DNA from: Sphingomonadales bacterium
Lineage (GTDB): Bacteria; Pseudomonadota; Alphaproteobacteria; Sphingomonadales; Sphingomonadaceae
DNA: 14,211 bases
Direction: 5' to 3'
NCBI GenBank assembly: GCA_024636595.1
Contig: JAGXGT010000032.1
Span: 1 to 14,211, forward strand
The notes under the pieces were generated by a model that was not told the DNA's origin, searched no databases, and worked only from the letters and a program-made list of their open reading frames with translations. Positions 1-6,747 of the stretch are shown here, one piece after another. Within the stretch, counting starts at the first letter, position 1, and the number at the start of each line of letters is the position of its first letter. Made by a program: the position numbers and the translations under genes.

Positions 1-77
1 CCGCGCTCAACTACAAATGGCTCCAGACAAGCCCATTCCTCATCGCTCATCAAACCCCGGATCAAAATAGCCCCCAT
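1..77 (-). CDS. IS5-family transposase, N-terminal fragment (partial at window edge)
   Basis: Only about 25 codons are visible before the left edge. The peptide contains MSDEEWACLEPFVVER, which closely resembles the opening segment (usually M-S-D-E-E-W-A-x-x-E-P) of DDE transposases of the IS5 family. Two in-frame ATGs exist, at 77 and 50. The second begins exactly at the conserved MSDEEW and is the likelier start by family comparison, while the first has an AAGG about ten bases upstream. The DDE catalytic core is beyond the window, so whether the gene is intact is unknown. The frame points away from the DUF3768 gene, and the element end lies between them. Confidence 0.65.
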   Translation of the reverse strand, partial: MGAILIRGLMSDEEWACLEPFVVER

Positions 78-140
78 GCAAAAGCTACCTTGAATCAGAA
101 ACTAAGCGATTTGGGAATCCCCTTTGTCAACACGTCCTAG
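1..140 (-). mobile_element. 5' terminal part of an IS5-family insertion sequence, truncated by the window edge
   Basis: On the minus strand the element appears to begin right after the tetranucleotide CTAG (137-140), with a terminal sequence starting GACGTGTTGACAAAG. Some 60 bases further in, a reading frame opens whose first residues match the N-terminus of IS5-family transposases. CTAG fits the YTAR target preference known for the IS5 group, so it may be one copy of the target duplication. The other end, the second inverted repeat and most of the transposase lie outside the window, so the boundary is inferred rather than proven. Confidence 0.6.
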
Positions 141-173
141 GTGATTCTGGCCTCAATGACCGAATAGGAAAAA

Positions 174-482
174 CTAAAGCGGGACGTTGAATCTTAGAAA
201 ATTAAGCGCGGCGATCTTCCAGAAAACCTTGTGACCCAGCACAGTCACGATGCCAAAATCATGTTCACCATGTGGGTCATTGTCTTGGGTGAAATCATCA
301 AATTTTGTTACTGCGTCGATGATCTGCGGCATCACCCCGCTTTTGAGTTCGGATATACCGCTAGTGACAAAAAGCTGCCCGCCCATATGATCACAGCGCA
401 GCTTGTCGTTGAGTTTGCGTATCAGTGCGGTTCGTTCAGCCTCTGGATTTTGAGCACAATTATTCTGTTCGTGACTAGCCAT
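174..482 (-). CDS. DUF3768 family protein, C-terminally truncated
   Basis: This encodes 102 residues. The segment from about residue 20 to 90 carries the signature of DUF3768 (LIRKLND..., G-G-Q-L-F-V-T-S-G near 34-42, and FDDFTQDNDPHGEHDFG at 61-77, followed by VFWKI at 86-90). Family members normally continue for roughly 35 residues beyond FWKI. Here the match ends abruptly at position 213, and twelve unrelated residues follow before the stop. I see no frameshift that restores the usual C-terminus in the next 70 bases. The start is supported by AAGGA nine bases upstream of the ATG. The function of DUF3768 is unknown; the family is common on plasmids and integrative elements of alphaproteobacteria. 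The gene lies 48 bases downstream of the integrase on the same strand, so the two may be co-transcribed. It may be a decaying remnant. Confidence 0.7.
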   Translation of the reverse strand: MASHEQNNCAQNPEAERTALIRKLNDKLRCDHMGGQLFVTSGISELKSGVMPQIIDAVTKFDDFTQDNDPHGEHDFGIVTVLGHKVFWKIAALNFLRFNVPL

Positions 483-530
483 AGTCTCGGTTCCTTTTGT
501 TTGTGATGTTTGGTGGTTAGGGAGGGGCTA

Positions 531-1112
531 TCAAATCAGCTTGATAAGCTTCCGCTGGGCATCCCTGTTACCCTCGATGTAGCGTTCAGTAGTCGTAAGA
601 GCGCGGTGTCCGGCGAGTTGCTGGATATCGCGCAACGATCCGCCGGTTTTACTGATCAATCGTGCTGTTTGGGTAATGAATGTTCGGCGCCCTGAATGGG
701 ATGAACAACCGACAAGCCCGAGCTGCGCATAAACATCGTGAAACCAGTTTACGATGCTGCGCGGTGTCATATGGCTTCCGCGTTCTGATAAAACCAACGG
801 ACCTTGGGCTGGATTGCCTAGCGAGCGATGATAAGCCGTCAATGCCGTCTTCAGATCGCCATGCAGCGGAATATGCCTGCCGCTTCCATATTTCGCGATA
901 TGTTTGCACACTCTGATTTGATCACCAATGCGGCCATTGGTCTTGAGCACCATCGGCCATGTTATGCCTGCTATCTCGCAGGCGCGAAGACCTGCTTTGA
1001 AGCTGAGCATGATGATCACTGTGTTGCGGTAATGATGGCGCTGGCCGGTAGCGCGCGTCAACAAACGACGCACGTCAGCCGGTTCCAGCACCCGAGCGGG
1101 TTGCCGTTTCAT
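531..1112 (-). CDS. Tyrosine-type site-specific recombinase/integrase, catalytic domain only
   Basis: This 193-residue protein is a tyrosine recombinase: it would cut and rejoin DNA through a 3'-phosphotyrosyl intermediate. The full catalytic set is visible: Arg43 (AGLRACEI), the beta-hairpin Lys74, His139-x-x-Arg142 (SSHSGRRTF), His169 (QLAGH) and the nucleophile Tyr178 (TTERYI). The protein starts directly in the catalytic domain (MKRQPARVLEPADVRRLL) and has no separate SAM-like core-binding domain or arm-binding domain, which standard phage integrases of 300-400 residues carry. Short integrases like this form a recognisable alphaproteobacterial family often seen on islands and plasmids. 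The ATG has AGGA about eight bases upstream. With no active-site residue missing, the gene is probably functional or only recently inactive. Its substrate is unknown; a candidate core site lies about 200 bases upstream. Confidence 0.9.
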   Translation of the reverse strand: MKRQPARVLEPADVRRLLTRATGQRHHYRNTVIIMLSFKAGLRACEIAGITWPMVLKTNGRIGDQIRVCKHIAKYGSGRHIPLHGDLKTALTAYHRSLGNPAQGPLVLSERGSHMTPRSIVNWFHDVYAQLGLVGCSSHSGRRTFITQTARLISKTGGSLRDIQQLAGHRALTTTERYIEGNRDAQRKLIKLI

Positions 1113-1210
1113 AAGTTATGTCCTGATATGGTTGGTGAAATGCAGCGCGTTTGAAACCTCGACTACCATTTTATGTTAGCACAGAAACGCCATAATGTAA
1201 ATATAGTTGT

Positions 1211-1239
1211 ATTATATCAAGAGTTTAGGTGAATTTGAC
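1211..1239 (-). promoter_or_regulatory. Possible promoter of the integrase gene
   Basis: On the minus strand a perfect TATAAT (1216-1211) lies about 100 bases upstream of the integrase start. The hexamer 17 bases further upstream, GTCAAA (1239-1234), is a poor -35 match. The region is AT-rich, so a chance -10 match is easily possible. Confidence 0.3.
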
Positions 1240-1310
1240 AGCCGTAAACTGATACGTTCGGGTGCTTGGACCGGTGATGCGAAGGCGAGAGGATCGGGGG
1301 AAAATTTACC

Positions 1311-1336
1311 GTAATTTCGCTTGAAATGCGATTTAC
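1311..1336. repeat. Imperfect inverted repeat, possible tyrosine-recombinase core site
   Basis: The left arm GTAATTTCGC (1311-1320) and the right arm GCGATTTAC (1328-1336, reverse complement GTAAATCGC) are inverted copies apart from a one-base indel/substitution. They flank a 7-base spacer, TTGAAAT (1321-1327). Two 9-10 base arms around a 6-8 base spacer is the known architecture of tyrosine-recombinase core sites, and the site is about 200 bases upstream of such a gene. Its use by this enzyme is inference. Confidence 0.3.
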
Positions 1337-1389
1337 AGGGTGATAAAAAATGCTTGCAGATTTAGATAATAAACTATGATTATTCATAA

Positions 1390-1409
1390 GGTTACGGGAC
1401 TCGAACCAC
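1390..1409 (-). other. tRNA T-arm-like remnant, possible attachment-site scar
   Basis: Read on the minus strand, this segment contains GTGGTTCGAGTCCCGTAACC, including the universal T-loop motif GGTTCGAGTCC. A 5-base T-stem can be drawn only with two mismatches (A-T, G-G, T-C, G-C, G-C). No anticodon arm or D arm precedes it, and no CCA follows the expected acceptor stretch. It is therefore not a working tRNA gene. Elements that integrate into tRNA 3' ends leave such copies behind, and an integrase lies 280 bases away, but chance resemblance is possible. Confidence 0.25.
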
Positions 1410-1427
1410 TAAAATACTTGATTTCTG

Positions 1428-1447
1428 GGGGCCAAATTTTGGGGCCA
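1428..1447 (+). repeat. Short direct repeat GGGGCCA x2
   Basis: GGGGCCA occurs at 1428-1434 and again at 1441-1447, separated by AATTTT. The inner part CCAAATTTTGG is also nearly palindromic. It sits just beside the T-arm-like segment. The function is unknown. Confidence 0.4.
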
Positions 1448-1730
1448 CAAGATTCGATAATCAAAAATATATATATTATACAATAGCTTAATATTCAGAT
1501 GTGGGTCCTCTTCTGGACCATTATACGTTCGCAAGTGTTCGTCAAAGCTTGCAAAAACTTCAGAAAACTGAATAAAATTGTGCTCAATTGGCTGTGGTTG
1601 GCCCTGCGTGGTCGGCGCCAGACACAATCTGCCGGGGGCTCTAGATCAAGCGGTTATCGGAACGGATCGAAATCAACATTTGACCACATATTCCGTGCTA
1701 GCCCCCCAAATTCGTCCTGACACAAAAATC

Positions 1731-2060
1731 CTACTGGCGGTAAAATATCCAGGCAGCCCAAAGCCACCCCCCTATGAGCAACGTCCCTCCGATCGGCGTG
1801 ACAGCACCTAGCCATCGCGGCGCACCAAAGGCCATCGCATATAATGTCAGCGCGAAAAGGACCGAGCCGATAAGAAGCAAAATGGCCGGGCCTCTGGCAA
1901 AGCCCATGATCGCCAGGGCGGCGATGGCATGGGTCAATTGATAGAGCCCGCCCGTTCTCAACCAGTCCGCTTCCTGTTGTCCTGGTGCAGCATGGGCGCC
2001 GAAAGCACCCGCAGCCACTGCCACTGCTGCCGAAACAGCTGCAAAAAATCCAATCAGCAC
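1731..2060 (-). CDS. DUF423 family inner-membrane protein (YgdD-like)
   Basis: A 109-residue, almost entirely hydrophobic protein with about four membrane helices (roughly 2-22, 37-54, 58-78 and 84-106). It carries the DUF423 hallmarks: AGAFGAHA near 17-24, the LYQLTHAIAALA segment, an LFALTLY stretch and a late TPIGGTLLIGGWL. The family is small (about 110-130 residues), widespread in proteobacteria and functionally uncharacterised, so no reaction can be given. The start is a GTG (2060-2058) preceded by AGAAGGA six bases upstream; an out-of-frame ATG overlaps it. No neighbour is close enough on this strand to suggest an operon. It is the first gene right of the AT-rich stretch that looks like ordinary core chromosome. 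Confidence 0.85.
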   Translation of the reverse strand: MLIGFFAAVSAAVAVAAGAFGAHAAPGQQEADWLRTGGLYQLTHAIAALAIMGFARGPAILLLIGSVLFALTLYAMAFGAPRWLGAVTPIGGTLLIGGWLWAAWIFYRQ

Positions 2061-2359
2061 ATCTGATCCTTCTCATTACCGAGCAATGTAGTCATGACTT
2101 GACCCGGACGCCGCGGGTTTGTTTTGGCGCGACCAGATGGAACAAAAGCGCCCGTGACGATCGCTGGGATGCCCTTAAATATTTCGCCCAAGCCATATAG
2201 CCGGAATATTCCCCTGGGAACACCCTTGCATCCGATCAACGCTTCGGACTGGAAAATATTTGACCGCTCAGCGACGGCTGGACGACCGGCGATACTTGTC
2301 GCAAAAGGGAGCGAACAGCAGCCCAGTCCGAATATCGGCGAACATGACAAGGCGAAAAT
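2061..2359. other. Intergenic region between divergent DUF423 and M24 peptidase genes
   Basis: About 300 bases separating two divergently read genes, so it should hold both promoters. I could not find a convincing -35/-10 pair for either. A perfect 10-base palindrome, GGAATATTCC (2203-2212), is the only clear symmetry. Open frames on both strands here have no family resemblance. Confidence 0.4.
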
Positions 2360-3799
2360 ATGTTGACCAAGACATGCAACACGATGCGACACGCGAAACT
2401 ATCGATCTTCCTTGATCCGTCGAGATTGCACAAATTCATTGGCGCGGTCCTGAGAGTGCTGGTTGCAATAACCTTGCTGTCGACGCCCGCCATGTCGATC
2501 GCCGCGGGGAAGGGCGCAGAGCGGACCGCTTACCCGGCGGTGCTGCCGTTTCGGGATCGTGCGGCTCTTGTGGACGTTTGGCTGCAAGAGCGCCTCGACA
2601 CCATCGTCCCCATGATCATGCGCGAACAAGGCGTTGACATGTGGGTCCTCGTCGCGCGCGAGAATTTCGAGGAGCCGGTGGTCGCCTTGATGCTCAATGC
2701 CGAGAGCTTCTCGGCCCGACGTCGCACCATATTGGTGTTCTACGATCCCGGCGTTGGCAAGCCGGTCGAACGGCTGACCATCAGTCGCTATGGCCTGGGT
2801 GACATGTTCAAGGCCGCCTGGACGCCGGAAGCGCAGCCCGACCAGTGGCGTCGGCTCGCTGAAATCATCGCTGAAAGCAATCCGCGCAAGATTGCGATCA
2901 ATTCATCAAAGCTCACCGCCTATGCCGATGGCATGACGCTGAGCGCCTATGACGAGATGATGGAGGCACTGCCCGCCGCGTTCAAATCGCGGGTCATCCG
3001 TGATGAAGTGCTGGCGGTTCGTTGGCTGGAAACGCGAACGCCATCGGAAATGGCGCGCTACCCGGAAATCGTCGCGCTGGCGCACGCGATCATCGGCGAA
3101 GGGCTCTCGGACAAGGTCATAACCCCCGGCGTCACGACCACCGACGACGTCGTCTGGTGGTTTCGCGAAAGAATTGCGCAACTCGGGCTGGAAACCTGGT
3201 TCCAACCCTCAGTGGCCATCAGTCGCCGGGGAGCAAAGGAATCGCTGGAGGGTGATACTGTCATTGAGCAAGGCGATATGCTCTGGACCGACTTTGGGAT
3301 TACATATCTCCGCCTGAATACCGACACGCAGCAGAACGCCTATGTTCTGCGCGATGGTGAGACGCAGGCACCGAAAGGCTTGCGCGATGGTCTGACTGCC
3401 AGCAACCGCGTTCAAGATGCGCTTGCTTCGTCGTTCAAGGCGGGCGACAGCGGCAACGCCATTCTCCTGCGTGCGCGAGACAAGGCTATCGCCCAAGGGC
3501 TGGAGCCCAGCATCTATTCGCACCCGATTGGCTACCACGGCCACGGGGCAGGGACCGCGATAGGCTTCTGGGACGACCAGAACCCCGGTCCGCGCGGAGA
3601 ATATATCGTGCGCCCGAACACGGCGTGGTCAATCGAACTCAGCGCCACCGTGCCGGTTCCCGAATGGGACCAGCAAAAGATAGACTTCAAGACAGAAGAG
3701 GATGCGTTTTTCGATGGCACAAACGTGCAATATATCGACGGTCGTCAAAAGGAGTTTTATCTGATTGGACGGGCGAGCGCGGGAAGTGGACAGCGATAA
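2360..3799 (+). CDS. Exported M24-family metallopeptidase (Xaa-Pro aminopeptidase-like)
   Basis: This 479-residue protein has an N-terminal region, a central creatinase-like N-domain (about 60-225) and a C-terminal M24 'pita-bread' domain (about 230-470). The five metal ligands of M24 enzymes can be assigned: Asp311 (LWTDFG), Asp322 (LNTDTQ), His388 in SHPIGYHGHG, Glu426 (SIELSA) and a Glu at 447/448 (KTEED). M24 members are typically di-metal aminopeptidases or dipeptidases acting near proline, or creatinase-type hydrolases. A hydrophobic run at about 27-45 followed by AMSIAAGKG looks like a signal peptide with a long N-region, suggesting export to the periplasm. The ATG at 2360 has AAGG nine bases upstream; an internal Met9 (2384) would shorten the N-region and is possible. 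The gene ends 7 bases from the convergent isochorismatase-fold gene, with no visible terminator between. Exact substrate is unknown. Confidence 0.88.
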   Translation: MLTKTCNTMRHAKLSIFLDPSRLHKFIGAVLRVLVAITLLSTPAMSIAAGKGAERTAYPAVLPFRDRAALVDVWLQERLDTIVPMIMREQGVDMWVLVARENFEEPVVALMLNAESFSARRRTILVFYDPGVGKPVERLTISRYGLGDMFKAAWTPEAQPDQWRRLAEIIAESNPRKIAINSSKLTAYADGMTLSAYDEMMEALPAAFKSRVIRDEVLAVRWLETRTPSEMARYPEIVALAHAIIGEGLSDKVITPGVTTTDDVVWWFRERIAQLGLETWFQPSVAISRRGAKESLEGDTVIEQGDMLWTDFGITYLRLNTDTQQNAYVLRDGETQAPKGLRDGLTASNRVQDALASSFKAGDSGNAILLRARDKAIAQGLEPSIYSHPIGYHGHGAGTAIGFWDDQNPGPRGEYIVRPNTAWSIELSATVPVPEWDQQKIDFKTEEDAFFDGTNVQYIDGRQKEFYLIGRASAGSGQR

Positions 3800-3806
3800 A
3801 GCCAGC

Positions 3807-4442
3807 CTACTGACCGGCCCGTTGTTTTAGGAAACGCATGGCCTCTTCCTCGCTGACGACATCGGCATATTTGGCGTTCATGTCGAACAGATTGGCTTCG
3901 TGGGGCGCTTCGTGCCGGTCGCCGCAGGCATCGGCCACAACCGCGGTGCGAAAGCCGTGTGACATCGCGTCGACGCAGCTGGCACGGACGCAGCCGCTGG
4001 TGGTCAGGCCGGTCAGCAGCACGCTGTCCACGCCCATGGCGGTGAGGGTGGAGGCGAGGGAGGTTCCGAAAAAGGCGCTGGGATATTGCTTGGTGATGAC
4101 CAGTTCGTCTTCTCGAGGTTCCAGTCCCTTGGCAAAGGCCGCCATCGGATTGCCCGCGATGAAATAGCGCAGCGGCGCGGCCTTCTCAAAAAAGCGGCCA
4201 CCGTCCATGGCGCTGCGATGATAGGATACATTGGTCAAAATGACGGGAAGTTTTGCCGCATGGGCTGCGTCACGTAGCCGCAGGGCGGAGGCCAATGCCT
4301 CATCCACATCGGCGTAGAGATCGCATTCCGGATCGAAATAGCCCTGGCAGAAGTCGATCATTATCAGCGCGGGCCGCTGGCCAAAGCCGACTTTGTTATC
4401 ATAGGCCCGGCGATAATTTTCGAGCAGATCGTCTTCGCTCAT
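3807..4442 (-). CDS. Isochorismatase-fold cysteine amidohydrolase (N-carbamoylsarcosine amidase / maleamate amidohydrolase-like)
   Basis: This 211-residue protein belongs to the isochorismatase-like hydrolases. The catalytic triad is Asp30 (LIMIDFCQGYFD), Lys118 (ITKQYPSAFFGT) and the nucleophile Cys151 in the cis-peptide loop GLTTSGCVRAS. The N-terminal segment before the domain (NYRRAYDNKVGFGQRPAL) recalls the N-carbamoylsarcosine and maleamate amidohydrolase branch rather than nicotinamidases, because typical nicotinamidase metal-site residues are not obvious. It would hydrolyse a small carbamoyl or amide substrate in the cytoplasm. The start is supported by AAAGGAAG upstream of the ATG. 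It lies 151 bases downstream of the methyltransferase gene on the same strand, with a GC-rich hairpin in between, so it may have its own transcript. The substrate cannot be settled from sequence. Confidence 0.85.
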   Translation of the reverse strand: MSEDDLLENYRRAYDNKVGFGQRPALIMIDFCQGYFDPECDLYADVDEALASALRLRDAAHAAKLPVILTNVSYHRSAMDGGRFFEKAAPLRYFIAGNPMAAFAKGLEPREDELVITKQYPSAFFGTSLASTLTAMGVDSVLLTGLTTSGCVRASCVDAMSHGFRTAVVADACGDRHEAPHEANLFDMNAKYADVVSEEEAMRFLKQRAGQ

Positions 4443-4461
4443 CGCGCTGTCTTCCTTTCAT

Positions 4462-4493
4462 CCAGCCGCGGCCGGGTTTGTTGCCGCTGCTGG
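4462..4493. other. GC-rich hairpin between the methyltransferase and the amidohydrolase gene
   Basis: CCAGC-C-GCGGC (4462-4472) can pair with GCCGC-T-GCTGG (4483-4493) across a 10-base loop: ten base pairs with one central mismatch. On the minus strand it ends about 19 bases before the amidohydrolase start codon, next to its ribosome-binding site. No T-run follows in either direction, so it is not a standard intrinsic terminator. It could be a leader structure or simply sequence-composition chance. Confidence 0.4.
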
Positions 4494-4593
4494 TATCTGT
4501 TGTCGTCAGCAAATCTCGGGCAGGATGGCGGGCGGGACATAGTTTCGCAAGAGATTGCTGGAAAAATCTGTGCCGCGCCGCATGATGGTGTGG

Positions 4594-5433
4594 TCAGACG
4601 GTTTTCGTGGCGGTGATGAGGCAATAGCGCAAAATTGAGCGGCGATAGGCCCACTCAAGAAACCGGCCGGTAACCCGATATTTGATCTGTCCGGACCATC
4701 CCAGATTTTTGCCGGTGTCAGCAACGGAATGTCCCCGCCGCAGTTTTCGGACGAACCGCGCGAAGCCGGGCATGACATGCTCGCTGACATCGATGATGCG
4801 GATGTCACTAAAGCCGCTTTCCTGCAACTGCCGCCTATAATGGTCCCGGTGCACGATATTGGCTTCGGCGATATGCGAGCGGCGCAGCATCCAGCGGAGC
4901 AGCCGATGGACAAAGGAGCCCGTATTATGCTGGTCGGCCAGCAGGAAGTCGGTCAGCGCCAATCGGCCTGACGGTGCGAGATGCTGTCGGGCCAACCCGA
5001 CAAAATCCGGACGGCTGGGGAAATGATAGGCACAGTCCAGCGCCACGATATGGCTCGGCCGGTCGCCTTGCAGCGCCAGCCACCAGACTTCGGGATCGTT
5101 TATATCGCCCCGCATGATCGCGGCGGCAGCGTCCTTGAAGCCGACTTTCGCGAGCTTGGTTTTGGCATAGACGGTCTGGCTGGAGGACAGATTGGCGCCC
5201 CGGACCCGGGCCACGCCGAAATGCTCCAGCCAAAGGAGCAGCTGGTCGCCGCAGCCAAAACCCGCGTCGAGCAGCACCGACTGTTCGCCCAGCCCAGCCT
5301 GATCGCCAAGCAGCTGTGCGAGCGCGCGGCACGCATCGGAATAGTCGTTCGCGGTGTGCCAATAGCCCAGATTGCCCCAGGACTGGCCGTCCCGATTGAG
5401 CGCCAGTTCGGCCAGATCATGGAATTCCGCCAT
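4594..5433 (-). CDS. Class I SAM-dependent methyltransferase
   Basis: This 279-residue protein has a Rossmann-type methyltransferase core: motif I VLLDAGFGCGDQ (53-64) binds S-adenosylmethionine, GANLSSSQ (79-86) forms the end of the second strand, RGDIND (108-113) the adenine-contacting acidic loop, and IVALDCAYHFPSR (129-141) motif IV. The DCAYHF and N-L-S-x-S-Q patterns resemble the methyltransferase branch that includes sterol, tocopherol and cyclopropane-type lipid methylating enzymes, which hints at a hydrophobic acceptor. The C-terminal third is basic and may contact membrane or lipid (inference). The ATG lies only 3 bases after the stop of the FAD-dependent gene, so it is the third gene of a tight operon with the thioesterase and oxidoreductase. 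The acceptor is unknown. Confidence 0.82.
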   Translation of the reverse strand: MAEFHDLAELALNRDGQSWGNLGYWHTANDYSDACRALAQLLGDQAGLGEQSVLLDAGFGCGDQLLLWLEHFGVARVRGANLSSSQTVYAKTKLAKVGFKDAAAAIMRGDINDPEVWWLALQGDRPSHIVALDCAYHFPSRPDFVGLARQHLAPSGRLALTDFLLADQHNTGSFVHRLLRWMLRRSHIAEANIVHRDHYRRQLQESGFSDIRIIDVSEHVMPGFARFVRKLRRGHSVADTGKNLGWSGQIKYRVTGRFLEWAYRRSILRYCLITATKTV

Positions 5434-5436
5434 CGC

Positions 5437-6747
5437 TCAGGTCGCAGCGGCCGCGCTGTCTTCCCACGGGATGGCCGCGCCCAATTGCTTGGCCACCGCC
5501 ACCGAAGACTCGACCGCAGCTTCCAGCAACGGAATTTTCTCTGCCATATAGGAACCGCATAGCCACAGATTGTTGCCGGGCTGGTTCTGGCTTTCGCGCA
5601 ACGCGGTGGCCGCCTTACGGCTATCCCGCGTTACCGTTGGCCGGGTGAAATCGACCCGGGCCAGTTCGCGGTTGGGGGCGACTCGGCGCATCGGGTTCCA
5701 AGTCTGGAAGACCGCTTCCTGACCGGACAGACGGGCAATCGCCTTGGTCAGGTCAACAGACACTTCGGCCCGGCTGCCGCCCCTCGGCAAATGATAGCTG
5801 ACCGGGGACAGGCCTTTCACCGGCGCGGGCAAGATTTGCTGATCGGTGTGGACGCTCATGGTCGACCGTTCGAACGGGACGCGGTCCAGCAAGGCCCGGC
5901 GCTCGTCAAATCCGGATATCATGGCCGCCGCCTGCTGCGCTTGGGCGGCAATCACCACCTGATCGAAACGATCGTTCGCGCCCGCCCGGGTGGTTACCCT
6001 GAGCTGCTGGTCGTCCGGCGCAATGGCGGCGATAGGGCTGTTCGTGCGCAGATCCACATCGACCAGCATGCGCGGGACAATGTCGTCCACTCCCTTGGCG
6101 GCGCTCATGATCCCGATCTCATGAATACCACAGGTCAGATATTCCAGCATGATGTCGGCGGGATAGTCGCGCACCGCCTGATAGTCGCAGGTGCAGGTGA
6201 CCGACAGCATTGGCAGCAGGACGGTTTCGGCGAATTCCCGGCCCACGCCGGATTGCTCCAGATATTCACCGAAGGACAAGTCCGCCAGATCAGTCCGGTC
6301 GATATCGCGTTTAGCCCGGGCGAAAAATCGCCGGCTCTGCAGGCCTATGGTCCAGGCTGCCTGACTCAGCCAGCTGCGCCCTTTCAGATAGGAGACTTGC
6401 GATTCTCCCCAACGGATATTGCCATAATGCAGGACGACACGGCCCGCGTCGTCGGCGAATATCCCGCTATGATCGCTGGTCACCATCTCGACGCCGATAT
6501 GGTTGTAGAGCGCGAACAGATTCTCGTAATAGCCGCGGCAGAAAATGCGCAGCGGGATATCGATCCGGCGGGCGATGCCATTGCTGACATAATCTACGCT
6601 ATGCGCGCCCATCCCGGCGCGCGCCTGACTTTCAAAGACGGTAACCCGATATTTGTTCTTCAGCAAATAGGCGGCAGACAGTCCGGCAATACCCGTGCCG
6701 ATCACGGCGAGACTGGGTTTTTGCCGATGGTTTGCCGCCGATTCCAT
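5437..6747 (-). CDS. FAD-dependent oxidoreductase, amine-oxidase / COG2907-like
   Basis: This is a flavoprotein of 436 residues. The N-terminal dinucleotide-binding motif is AVIGTGIAGLSAAYLL (GxGxxG at 17-22), with the ribose-binding acidic residue Glu39 at the end of the next strand (VTVFES). The C-terminal FAD segment LWLCGSYMAEKIPLLEAAVES (from about 394) is typical of amine-oxidase-fold enzymes such as phytoene desaturase and protoporphyrinogen oxidase relatives. The frame is open for 79 more codons upstream, but those overlap the thioesterase gene. I chose the ATG at 6747 because it overlaps the thioesterase stop by one base (TGATG) and sits 14 residues before the first FAD-binding strand. 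COG2907-like proteins often neighbour lipid methyltransferases of the cyclopropane-fatty-acid type, and here too the next gene is a methyltransferase. The substrate, perhaps an acyl chain, is not known. Confidence 0.85.
   Translation of the reverse strand: MESAANHRQKPSLAVIGTGIAGLSAAYLLKNKYRVTVFESQARAGMGAHSVDYVSNGIARRIDIPLRIFCRGYYENLFALYNHIGVEMVTSDHSGIFADDAGRVVLHYGNIRWGESQVSYLKGRSWLSQAAWTIGLQSRRFFARAKRDIDRTDLADLSFGEYLEQSGVGREFAETVLLPMLSVTCTCDYQAVRDYPADIMLEYLTCGIHEIGIMSAAKGVDDIVPRMLVDVDLRTNSPIAAIAPDDQQLRVTTRAGANDRFDQVVIAAQAQQAAAMISGFDERRALLDRVPFERSTMSVHTDQQILPAPVKGLSPVSYHLPRGGSRAEVSVDLTKAIARLSGQEAVFQTWNPMRRVAPNRELARVDFTRPTVTRDSRKAATALRESQNQPGNNLWLCGSYMAEKIPLLEAAVESSVAVAKQLGAAIPWEDSAAAAT

Larger units (their letters stand above)
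1113..1730. other. AT-rich non-coding stretch between the integrase and the DUF423 gene
   Basis: About 620 bases with no convincing gene. The short overlapping frames here lack ribosome-binding sites and resemble nothing I know. Composition is clearly more AT-rich than the DNA to the right, including an ATATATATATTAT run near 1468-1480. Within it I see a possible recombinase core site (1311-1336), a tRNA T-arm-like segment (1390-1409) and two direct GGGGCCA copies (1428-1434 and 1441-1447). From about 1575 composition rises again, with sequence I cannot assign. The stretch probably contains the edge between accessory and core chromosome DNA. Confidence 0.5.

Noticed and set aside
1217..1387. 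56-codon minus-strand frame in the AT-rich region
   Set aside because: No ribosome-binding site and no recognisable sequence; it also covers the candidate core site.
1409..1720. Overlapping 72- and 73-codon frames on opposite strands
   Set aside because: Neither has a ribosome-binding site, biased codon use or family resemblance.
2203..2212. GGAATATTCC palindrome as an operator
   Set aside because: Ten-base palindromes occur by chance, and nothing ties this one to a regulator or promoter.
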